In this document: positions 12,101 through 24,100 of the stretch, piece after piece
Position numbering within the stretch: position 1 is the stretch's first letter
How the letters are laid out: every line of letters begins with the position of its first letter
Source of the DNA: Patagioenas fasciata
Taxonomy: Eukaryota; Chordata; Aves; Columbiformes; Columbidae
Direction of reading: 5' to 3'
DNA: 64,000 bases
Assembly (NCBI RefSeq): GCF_037038585.1
Contig: NC_092524.1
Location: 68,906,552-68,970,551 of the forward strand
Notes under the pieces: model-generated
Databases searched by the model: none
Told to the model about the DNA's origin: nothing
The model's input: the letters and a program-made list of their open reading frames with translations, nothing else
Made by a program: the position numbers and the translations under genes

Positions 12101-15100
12101 GTTTTGCTGCAGCTGTGGTTTATCCCAGTGAAGCACCTCGCCTGCCAGCCATGGGCAGCATCAAAGAGCTGTGGATTTGCCAGCCCAGCCCGCGGGGAGC
12201 GGGGAGATGAAAGCCTGGCAGCGTTGCTGGAGCCCTGTAGCTCGTTTGATGCTGATCGCGGAGTCTCTTTCATATGGGCCGTGTCTTGCAATAGTAATAA
12301 CTCAGGAACCTTTTGTTTTCTCCCCAGCACTGGAAGACGCGAGACAGCGAGGAGTACGAGGCCGAGGGTAAGAGCAAGCAGCAGCACTTGTATCTGCTTA
12401 TTCCTTGATTGGCTTTGAAGATGAATCAGTGGAACCCTTGGAGAGCATGTTGGGACAGCTGGGTGCACTGGGCTGTCCCCACACCGTGTGGTGAGAGCTC
12501 AGCAAGGTGCACACAGGACAGGCAAGCCCCAAGATGGGGAAAAAAAGCTAAAGCAGGGCTTCTTGGAGGGCACATTTTTGTGCCTTACCCTCTCTGCCCT
12601 CTTTTTCCCTCCTGCCTGGTGCGAAGGCTGTGGTGTGGGTGCTGCCAGTCTCCCAACACCCCCAGAACAGCAGTTAGGGCTGGTCCTGGTCCCCCAGTCC
12701 TGCCCTGGGGGGTGCTGGCTGTAGAGGAGCATGGTAGGTACTCCATGTCACCACAGACCAGGCATTAAATGTGTCCTAATTGTCCTGCAAGGGGGAGCGG
12801 GGTGATCTTTGGTGACCCATCCCATCCTGCTCCCTGTCCGGCATGGACGCGGCGTGTGGGGTTTGGGGACTGAGTAGGGATGGCAGGGGGACACGTCCTG
12901 CTGTGAGCAGGGATGGCAGGGGGACACACCCAGCTGTGAGCAGGGAGAACAGTGGGACACGTCCTGCTTTGCTCTGGGATGTGACCCCAGGTTTTTCTAC
13001 CACCGTTCAGGCAGGGATGCTCAAGGCGGACCCCGCAGCGTCAGCCAGCAGTGTCACAACTCCTGTCACCAGGCCGGCAGGCTTTGTCCCCAACCCTCAG
13101 CACGCAAAGATGCATTTCTAACTAAGCAATGCAACTTTTAATTGCTTCAACACCTTTTCCATATTTTGGCCGCTTTCTAATCTTTACCCCATCCAAAGCG
13201 ACCAGATGTTTTTTCTCTAAAAGCTGCTTTTCTAGCCCCAGGGTGAGATAGCGGGTGGAAAGATGTTGGCCTTGCAGCTGAGCAAGCTCTGTTTTGTGCC
13301 TAGTGAGCGTTTCCAGCTGGGTGAGGCTGTGCTCAGGGCATTCGCTGGAGGTACAAGAAATACGTTCAGCTGAAGGCTACTGCTTTGTTTGTTGGGTTTC
13401 TTCTTCCCCTGAAGGGGTGTTTGGAGGTAGTTAGATGGAAACATACACTACAGTTTACATTCAAAGGGGATGGGAGTTTAGGCAGCTCCACCTGGGGGTG
13501 ACATTTCTGGAAACAGGCAACCACTGAAGTTCTCGACCTGGTCGAGGTACATATGGATGTGTAATGTGCTCAGTGCTCTCCCTTGATGCCATAACTGCCC
13601 AGAAGAGGAGAGGTCCCTTCTCTGTCTCTCAACGGTAGGGCTGTGTTTCTCCTGGCCACCAGCCCACATTGACCATTGGTGAGGAAAAACTAAGAAGAAT
13701 TTCTTCCCCAAAGGGCTGTGGGGGGCATTGGAACAGGGTGCCCAGAGCAGTGCTGGAGTCACCATCCCTGGAGGGTTGGACAGACGGACATGAGGTTCTC
13801 AGGGACATGGGTTGGATGACGGTTGGACTCTATCTTGAGGGTCCCCTCCAACCAAAATGATTCTATGGTGGTATGCGCTGGTTGAACGCTGAGCAGGATC
13901 TGCTCCTTTTGGTAGAGTCCAACAGACCAGGATTTGCCATACCTCAAAATGCCAAGTGCTCTGGGCAGGATGAAGTCAAGCAAACAGTCCCATGGGGTTT
14001 GATGAGCAAGGAGGGAGGCTCTGCCCTGTGGCGTGCAGAACCCCCAGGTCTTCTGCTGGCCACTTGTGTGCAGAAACCAGAGTGGTTTTTCCCCCATTTC
14101 TAGGGCAGCTGCGCTTCTGGAACCCAGACGACCTGAACGCCTCCCCCGGAACATCGCTGCCCACCCCAGACTGGATAGAGGAGAAACTGCAGGAGGTCTG
14201 CGAGCACCTGGGCATCACCAGGGACGGGCACCTGAACCGCAAGAAACTCATCTCCATCTGTGAGCAGTACGGGCTCCAAACGGCGGCCGGGGAGGTGAGC
14301 GACCACGTATGGACCCGCTCACACCAGCAAGTACATCTGGGTTTTAGTGTGGCCCGCACAAAGCCTGACCTGCGGTTGACCGCAAGCCTAAAGCACAAGC
14401 GCTGCTTAACAGGTCGCTACTTGGAAAGGGGTTTTTCGGCTCCAGCTTGTGGCTTTCTGGGGAGTTTGGTGTTGAACCATCAGACGTGGGAGGGTGCTGT
14501 AGCACAGAGCAGCTGACACCATCGCGTGTGTGTCTTCTCATGCGATCGTGGAGTAAACATATCCTAGATTCCAAGCATGGCTCCTTAATCCCAGAAATCT
14601 TCTAGCTAGACAGTAAATATGGGTTAAAACATACATAGGTGGTTGCTTTTGATTTTCGTGAAGGCCCACGGGCGGTTTCTGTCTTCCAGGAAGAGTACAA
14701 GAGACAATGATTTCTTTAGCAAAAGGTCTCTTGTCAATTTAGGGCTTAGTCTTATAAAAAAATCAGACTGCTTTGCATCTTAAAATAACATGGTTTGTAA
14801 TCCTTTCCTTCATAAAACATGTTTCTGAGCAGGTATTCCTTTGCAGCATTTGCAACAAAATGTTTTCAGGATATTAAAACATAAGCAAGGCAGAAAAGGG
14901 GGAGGAGAAAAGAATGGAGACAAAGAAATAGCGAGGGACTACCCCTAACATCTCTGATCCTAATAAGGTTGGTCTTGCTTTCAGAAAGCAGACTGCCCTG
15001 AAGCATAAAACAGATTTATTATAACCTTGCAGTGTCTTCCTATGGTTTTTTTTGCCTGGTCACTTCACAAGCTGCTGGGATTTTGGCATCTGTCTTGCTG

Positions 15101-18100
15101 CCTTACATTGAATTTCTGCGGTCACCCCGTCTCAGGAGCAGGGTGAAACAAGGGGGTTTTTGTGCTGCCTCACAAGGTGGAGGCTCCAAGATGAGCAGGA
15201 ACATGGACACTTTTACAGGCAGGATTTTCATCGTGTTTGTGGCTCTGCAATTTTCTGTATGAAGGTTGCCGTACCATGTTAGGCTGGTGCAGGGTACCAG
15301 GGAACTTTGGCTTTGCAACCATGGGAATAGGATGCTTTCTACTGTGCCACGTTATTACCGTGGTGCTTCTGGCAATAACAGGTGTGATTTCTTTCCCCTG
15401 CTGCTTGCAGGTACTTGAAGAGGTGCTACATAACCTGGGGCAAGATGGCACCATGAGCGTAGAGGACTTCTTCTACGGCTTGTTTAAAAATGGAAAGTCA
15501 CTGACACCTTCGGCATCTACCCCATACAGGCAGCTGAAACGACACCTCTCCATGCAGGTGAGAAACCCAGGTGGATCCCGAGGGAACGGAGCTGGTGAGG
15601 GGCTGGAGCACAAGTGTGATGGGAGCGGCTGAGGGACCTGGGGGGTTCAGCTGGAGAACAGGAGCTGAGGGGAGACCTTCTGATCTCTGAACTGCCTGAA
15701 AGGAGCTTGGAGCCAGGGGGGTCGGGCTCTGCTCCCCAGGAACAAGCGCCAGGAGCAGAGGAAACGGCCTCAAGTGGCACCAGGGGAGGTTGAGGTTGGA
15801 TGTGGGGAACAATTTCTTCCCCAAAGGGCTGTGGGGCATTGGAACAGGCTGCCCAGGGCAGTGCTGGAGTCACCATCCCTGGAGGGTTGGACAGACAGAC
15901 ATGAGGTTCTCAGGAACATGGGGCAGTGCCATGGATGGGTTATGGTTGGACTCAATCTTGAGGGTCTCTTCCAACCAAAGTGATTCTATGATTCTAAGAG
16001 GAGAGAGAGAATTCCTTAGCAAATCCCACCTGGCCAGTCTCCTCCTCTTCCACATTTGTCCCCTGTGATGGGGCAGATGTGATTGTCCCCTTGCCCCATC
16101 ATGGCAGCAGATGGTGGCAGAGCTTGACGTGTCCCAGTGAGCAGTGCAGCCAGAGTGATGGGGTGAAGCCGCTGCAGGTTTCCTCTGGATATATTGGGGT
16201 GTTTGGGGGATAATGCAGAAAACACCCTCATGGTCAATGGGAGTTGGGTCCACTTTACTGGTAGCGTGGCTTGGAGATGGTTCTTGCAAGCTGTGAAGAA
16301 CAGTAAGTAAATGGTATAAATTGGATGCCAAGTGGTGGCCTGGGGTAGGCAGGAGACTGTGGGCATGCAGGTCCCATATCCTTTAAAGAAAAGAGTAATT
16401 AGAGTTTGATATCTGCTACCCATCTCTGCCTGGAAGCTGAGGGTTATAGCAAAAGTACCTGGGCACCTGCTCCCTGCAGGCTTTTGAGGGGAGGTGACGC
16501 TTGAAACCAGAAATGGACAGTGCAAAACCAACTTTTTGGAGCATCGAGGGCAGCTCTGAACTGTTCCTCCCCGGATTTACTTTAAATCCCGAGCGCCTGG
16601 TTGCGGTGCCTTGGGGTCAGCGGTGGCCTTCCTGCCGGGGGTTTGTGAGGAAGAGCCAGACCTTAATCCTTAATCTCCAGGGGGCTGTTAGCGAAATGAC
16701 ATTTATAAGCCTTTGTGGCGGTGGGGTTGGCGGACGCCCGGCTCTGCCCGCGCCCCATCGCTCCCTCTCCCGACAGTCGTTCGATGAGAGTGGCAGGCGC
16801 ACGACCACCCCCTCGGCCATGCCCAGCACCCTCGGCTTCTGCCTCTTCTCCAGCCTGGACGACGGGATGGGCTACGGCTGCGTGGAGGGTGTCCTGGACT
16901 GCTGGCACCAGGAGGGCATCGAGAACAGCCAGGACATCCTCAAGGTAACCGGCACCTCCATCCCACCCTTTCTATTTGCACTTTTCATTATAATTTTCCA
17001 CAGTTTGGGGTGCTGGAATGCAGCTGGATTATTCTTTTTCCCTCTTTAAAACCCCCCATCCTAACAACATTCCAACCGTTCTGGGAAATTTCCAGTCATT
17101 TCCCTTATTGAAATGATGGGGCATCCCAGAGAACTAAACGTTAATGATAAAAATGTGATGTGACTTCCAGCTTAGCTCGAAGAGGTCACCGATATTTGTA
17201 GAGAGCACTTTAATTCCTTTACTTTGCTAAATAGCTGCACTTACAAACCTTTTAGAGCTGGAATGACCTGAGTGATCACTTGTGCTGGGGCGGAGGAGTG
17301 CACTCGAAACCCTGCCCGGTAATGAGCGTTTTATTGTACAGAGTAAAAGGGTGATGCAGGTTGCAAATCAGAGACCTGAAGGAAACCCCATCCCTGTCCA
17401 TCTAGAAGCTTTGGAAGGGAAAAGATAATTTCCTGTGTCTGTTGTGAGAGCATTAATGGGTTCCCAGCAGCGATGCTGACAGATTTCTCTTGGGATTTAA
17501 TGCCTGCGTGGATATTGAATATCCAAGTTATAATAAATTCTGCTGTTGCAAAGGCTTTAAAACTCACTAGTAGTGTGGGCTTGTGCTGGCCGGTTTGCTA
17601 AGCTGGTGCTGGCTTTGCTGGACTGGCGCTGCACGCCTTTACCTGTGCTTCTGCTCGTTGCTTTCCACTGGTAGCTCGCTCTGTTACTGGTGTCACTGGG
17701 GTGGTTTCTCCAGTGTACACAGAGTTTCAGCCCCACCATTATTCCTCCTGCACTTAGAATGAAGTTGAAGGAAATTACAAAGCGTTACGGATGATTTATT
17801 TTCAAAGAGGTGGGATCTTTGCTACCAAACACCTCCTGCGAGGCTTCTCCTGTGTCATCTCTGTTGCAGGAGCTGGTTGTGTTTAACATGAACATCTTCA
17901 GCCACTTTCCTTGCGGCGTTTTAACATGTAAAAAGGACAATGTAGTTAGGTCCCCTAGAGGATTAATACTTTTAATCAGGCGTGGGCTTAATTTCCTGTT
18001 GGTCTTGCAGCACAACCAGGACACTTTCCATCTCCGCAGCTGGCTGCAGCTCTTTAGCGTCGGAAGGTGACAGAAATGTCTGGTTTATCCCCCCACGGGC

Positions 18101-21100
18101 ATTTGCGACAAGTTAATCAGCAAGCAAAGATCTTCCCTGAGCCTCCTCGTTTTATTCTGTCACTTCACATACAAATGTCTCCAGGCTCCTGCAGGGCAGG
18201 GAAGCTCGTTCTGCTCTAACGACGCTGTTGTTTTGCAGGCTTTGGATTTCAGCTTGGACGGGAAGGTGAACTTGTCAGAGCTGACGCTGGCGCTAGAAAA
18301 CGAGCTCTTAATAACCAAGAACGGAGTCCACCAGGCAGCCCTGGCGAGCTTCAAAACGGAGATCAGACACTTGCTGTAAGTCACCGGGATCGCCGGCTGT
18401 GCCGCGTCCTCCCGGCCTTCTCCGTTTGGCCAAGCAGATGCTTAATTAGCAGCTGATTAATGGCAGCTCGTAGCACCTCTCCAAGCGGCAATGGAAGGGT
18501 TGGTTCTCTGTTAGCTTGGGCAGAAACTTTCAACCCTCTTGTTTTGCGTGGGTAGAACACTCAGAAGCAATTATTACAGAAAAAATATACTTAAAGTAAA
18601 TTTTAAAACTATTTTCAGCCCCTCTCTGTGGTCTGGAAATGGCCACTGCACTCTGCAATGGTCATTGATGGCCAAGGAATGCAAGACTTAAGACAGAGGC
18701 TGGTGCAATTTGATAAGCAGTACACCTAATGCTAACTGATTTCGTGCAGTGGTGTCACACACATTTAGCCGTGTGACAGAGGTGCGGGTGAGGTACAAAA
18801 ACACTGCGCACCACTCACCTTTTCCATTTGAAAGTCAACACAATTTGACTTTGCACTGGACTTGCCATGCAGGCTTGTCCAGTGTGAGAGTACAGGGGGT
18901 GGAAAGTATTTCCCTATATATATTTCCTTGTATGTATATTTATTAATTTATAAATTATGCACGTGCACCACTGAAGCTCAAGTATTTCTTCCCACACACC
19001 AGTGGATCATCTTGTCCGGCCCACTCGGGGACCCTTGCTCGAAGCATTTGCACCCTCAGGTTGCATCCGTCTGCCACGTGCACAAGTTCTATTGCTTGGA
19101 GGTGTTTTATTTGTGCTGCAAAGCTTTGAATAGAATCACAGGAGGGTTTGGGTTGAAGGGACCTTCCCAGCTCCCCCGGTGCCCCCCTGCCATGAGCAGG
19201 GACATCTTCACCAGCTCAGGTTGCTCAGAGCCCCGTCCAGCCTGGCCTGGGATGTCTCCAGGGATGGTTCAGCCACCACCTCTCTGGATCTTCATGTGAC
19301 ACCATAGATGACTTTTGCTGGTCGTTAAGACTGTGTGTGTGTTCTGTTAACTCTGTTTTACCCCTTGTGCTTGCGAGCTGCCCACTTAGGTTGTATGAAA
19401 CCTCACAAGATGAGGTTTCCCACTGTTGGTTTGCATCTACATGTCTAAATACCTTTTTATGTTCACTCAAAGATATTTTGTCAAGTTTCCATCAAGAAAG
19501 CTGCTCAAGGTAGCAGATCTTACAAGCTTGTGATCAAAATCAGACTGGATGTAGTGTAAGGATGAAGTGGTGAAGGTAATAAAATGGTGAGAACAAGTAA
19601 ATGAGGCAAAAAAATGTCTTGTAAAAATGGTGTAGTGCTACAATTTGCAGAGCTAGAGCACAGCTGAGGAGTTCAAGTGTTGGGGTCTCAGGAACTTCTT
19701 GGGGATACCAAGAGAGGTCCAGAGCCATCATTTCTAGTGACCAAGTGCAGCTGATGATAAAAGGCCCTTGGAGAGCTTTTTGAGATGTTCTTCTCTGCCA
19801 AGCCACCTTGTAGGGGACCAGGAGGGGCACCCTGACCCAGGCCGGCTGTCCTTCCCTTAGGGAGCGGGTTGACCAAGTGGCCAGAGAGAAAGAGAAGCTG
19901 CGGTCGGACTTGGAAAAAGCCGAAAAGCTGAAATCGCTGATGGCCTCGGAAGTGGACGACCACCACGCCGCCATCGAGCGCCGCAACGAGTACAACCTCA
20001 GGTACGGCATCCCAGCTCAGCCCTCCCGTCTTCTTCGGGATCACCGCTGCGGCATCGCGGGGTCTCAAGTGATGGAGCTGGAGGTTTTGTGCCCGCTGGT
20101 TGCCACCAAGCTCGACTCGCAGCGGGATTTGCACCTTGATTCTTTTTCCAAGCTCTTCTTCCTTGTGATGTCTCTGTAGGAAGCTGGACGAGGAGTACAA
20201 GGAACGAATTGCAGCTTTGAAGAACGAGCTCCGGAGAGAGCGGGAGCAGATCCTGCAGCAGGCTAACAAACAGCGGCTGGAGCTGGAGCAGGAGATAGAA
20301 AAGCTGAAAATAGATGAGAACTACACCCGGGACCGCCTGGCCCTTTCCCTGAAGGTAACGGGAACGAAATGCAGCCGGCATTTTCCCCCCAAAAGGGGCA
20401 AAGATGCTCAAAAGTGGGGAGCGATGCTTGCAACATCATCCTTGTTGAGAGGCTGTGTTATAGTGTGCACGTTGAGCTGGTGGAGAGTGATTTCAGCAGC
20501 AAGATAGAGGCGTATCCATGAGAATTGGGTTTTTTGGGTCGCCTTGGCAGGTTACTCCTTGGATTCATAAGGCTCCAGTTGGAATCTCTGCTGCCATCAA
20601 GTGCAGAGTGTGTGTGTGTACAGCTGTCGGATGGGCCGGCTGCCTTGCTGGCTGTTTTGCTGTCCAACCTGGAGATAATGTCTTGATAAAGCTTAAAATA
20701 TTGCTTAAAAAGAAAACTCTAAAGCAAGTTTGTTGTTACACCTTTGGATAAAGTACCTGCTGTCTAATGGAACGGTATCATTCACACATGACCCCATAGA
20801 TTCACATCCTTTTCCAACATTTTATTACGAAACACTTCAGTCACTATTTTCTTCTGAATCTGGCAGCTGCATTACTGTATAATTTAAAGCTTTTTAACCC
20901 GAGGAAATGTTAAAGGTAATGGTGTTGTCTGACAAACAGAAGTTGCTGGTTTGATGTGACAGGAGGGCTTGTATGTGCATGGGTAACAAATTCACATTCC
21001 TCTCTGAAGCTTGTAGTGGTGTTTTACTCCGACTCAATGGGAGACGACTCTTCCCGAGTGGGTTACCACGTGCTGATGTTTTCCTTCTCCAAATGCTGAT

Positions 21101-24100
21101 GCTGTTGTGGGGGTGTTTGTTTGGTGCAGGAAAACAGCCGCCTGGAGAGCGAGCTCCTGGAGACAGGAGAAAAACTGGCCGAGTGTGAAAGTTTGGCAAG
21201 CAAACTGCAGAGGAACTTGGAGAACGTCCTGGCCGAGAAGGTAAATCCTCCTGTTCCCAGTGTGCGTCCAGAATTAAATCGCTATTCAGTTACTGCACTC
21301 AAGCTGCCAATTTAACTCATAGCTGGAGGTTTTCGGGGTGCCTATCCAGATGTGAGCGAGGCACATGCCTTGTAGATGTGCACCACCTGATGGATTTACA
21401 GTTAAGGAAATTAAAGATATCCAACTTTAGCAGTAGTTTTAAACCATTTAACATTAGCAAGCCCTGCAGTAAAGAAGTCATCCTGCAGATTTGCAGGGAT
21501 TTTTTTCCCCAGCACATAGTTGTGGGTAGGCCCAATGCGCGTGTGCTTTCTAAGGCAGATGATCCACGAGGTGTTTGGTGCTACTCTGCTAAACTCCGGT
21601 GAAAACCAAGGTGAGCAGCAGATCATGGTTGTACCACAGAATCATGTAATAGAATCATAGGATAGTTTGGGCGGGAAAGGACCTTCCAAGCCCATCCAGT
21701 GCCACCCCTGCCATGAGCAGGGACATCTTCACCAGCTCAGGTTGCTCAGAGCCCCGTCCAGCCTGGCCTGGGATGTCTCCAGGGATGGTTCAGCCACCAC
21801 CTCTCTGGCCAACCTGGGCCAGGCTCTCACCACCCTCAGCATAAAAAATCTCCTCCTCAGAATATCACTTCTCCAAAGACATTTCTTTGTGTGTGCACCT
21901 ATAGACAGAGGCTCATATATGAGGATTCTCACCCAGCATCTGTTTTCCAAACTCCTTTAAAGTCAGGACTATTTATCCAGCTGAGAAGTGCATATGCTAA
22001 ACCAGACAGCTGTGGTCTGAAATCCAAGTTAGCATGAGAGCTATGGTGAGATGGCAGGCAGTGTTTTTTAGGGAGGTTGCTCATTGTCTCCTACCCGCAG
22101 GGGAGCAGATTCTGCGTATTTCAAATAACAAACAGAGGGGAGAGGGCGCAGGCTGCAGGACGGTTTGCCGATGGCATCCGGGCTGTTTGGTGGGAAAATA
22201 ACTGGATCCCTTGGTGCTGTTTCAGTTTGGTGACCTGGATCCCAGCAGCGCGGAGTTTTTCCTGCAGGAGGAGAGGCTGGCGCAGATGAGAAGCGAGTAC
22301 GAGCGGCAGTGCAGGGTGAGTGGAGACCTGGCACCCGTCTGCCCTTTCTGCAAACTACACACGAGGCCTTTCTTGGCTTATGAAATAACTTCCTGCAACT
22401 CTGAATTGCAAATGAAGAGCAGAAATAAGATATATCCAAGTTTTGGTGGTTTCCAAACCAGTAGTATTTTCTTAAAATAAAACTGAAAATGTAAAGTATG
22501 GCTTCTCCTGCCCAAATCTTGCATGGCTGAAATACTTATTTAAAGTGGGCCTGCAAGTTACCTGTTTACATGTCTACTTTCTGATGACCACTATGGTTAC
22601 GAGCATTCGGTTCCTCTGTTCTGCATGATCCTTTTCATTCAATAAAGAGCAACCTTGGCTAAAGGCTGTCTGATCTGAAACAACACGGTAGGCCTGTTAG
22701 GAAATGGCAGTTTGAAAGCAAAGATTGTCTAGCAATATTTGTTGAATTGATGCTTCTTGATACGACATTGCTTGAATATGCAACTGATTTATTTTTTTGA
22801 GTACTGGCAGATATGAATTGGTGCTCAGGGTTCACTTTCCAAGCCTTTCAAATCTGCAGAGCTGTGTGTTTAGACATTTGGGGATTCGTTTTCCTCAATA
22901 AACGCTGAGCACATGGCATTTGGCACAAACACTTGGGATGTTCCGCTGGCAAGCGGGCAGAAGTACCAGATGGTAAATGCAGTAATGAGGGTATCTCTTT
23001 GCTAATTTGATCTTTTGCTTCTGATTTGATTTTTCAAGCCGATAAGTGCTTGAGGAGGTATTTCTCGACTGTTTGAAAATGTTTCCAAGCTGCTGTTTAA
23101 AAAAGGTTATAGGAAGAAGGAATGAAGTGAAAGGTCCTGGAGCACAATATGCTTTAGAGGCAGAATATATCCAAGCTGTCAGTCTGTAGAAGGTTTTGCT
23201 CTTTTAGTAAGAAATGCATGTGTTGGAACCTGGAGAAGGGTGTTGTTTAGCTGATGGGGCATGGCTGACTGTGGCGTGACGGCAGGATTATTGACAAGTC
23301 TTTCCCTGCTGTAATTCCCTTTCCAACATCTCATCATGGGAGATGCTCAGCTGCCTTGGTTGCTTTCACTCAAGCTGCTTTCTCCCCTCTCAGGAGCTGC
23401 AGGACCGGATAGACGAGCTGCACTCGGAGCTGGAGGAGTCCCGAGCCCAAGGCAAAGCGCTCAGACCCCCACTGAAAAGTTCACTGTCGGAAGAGTTCGA
23501 CATCGAGTTCAAAATTCACGGCAATAGCGGTATCGAACCCGACCAAGGTAAAGCACATCTCCTCTATCACCAGTTCAGCACTATAGTTATTTATCGTAAC
23601 ATCTTAGAGGCAATTACGCGAAAACTTACCCAAACCTTCACAATTAGACTCAAACACCACCTCTGTTTTGCTGTTTAACATTAAGTGGAATGCAACCGAT
23701 GTATTATATTCAAAGCTGGAGTTAATGTTTGCCGTTTCTTGTCTGTGTGATGGGAATTTGAGAGGTGCGAGTAGCTGCCTAAGCAAATTTAAATTGATGA
23801 AATAATTCTGTTGAGAATAAGTATCTTTGTGCTTCAAGAATATGTATATAATTACTGTTTTTAAAGGACTTGGTTCCGAAGACTGCAACCCATTAAATAT
23901 GAGCATAGAGGCAGAAATGGCTATTGAACAACTGAAGGAGCAACATCACAGGGATCTACATGACCTCAAACAGGAGCTTGAAGACACAGTAAGCTATTTC
24001 AACTTCACAGTTTTTCCAGCCTCATCATACAGGTGGAATGGTCTTAAATGACTTTTAATTCCTGGTCAAATTATAACCTTTCTGTGGAATGTGAGGCTTT

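Larger units (their letters stand above)
6199..12327 (+). other. NIN: NIN intron, 6.1 kb
   Basis: Holds three minus-strand CR1 copies (6378, 8275 and 11480) and a CpG-rich patch around 9590-9860. AATAAA motifs at about 7360-7372 have no associated exon. No splice-supported coding sequence seen. Confidence 0.7.
12368..14103 (+). other. NIN: NIN intron, 1.7 kb
   Basis: Contains a 33-bp tandem repeat (12873-12968) and a plus-strand CR1 (13672-13868). Nothing coding seen. Confidence 0.7.

Noticed and set aside
15498..15876. 113- and 119-residue minus-strand ORFs
   Set aside because: They lie mostly in CR1 sequence, with near-identical ORFs in the CR1 copy at 24814-25180; antisense reading of a repeat, not genes.
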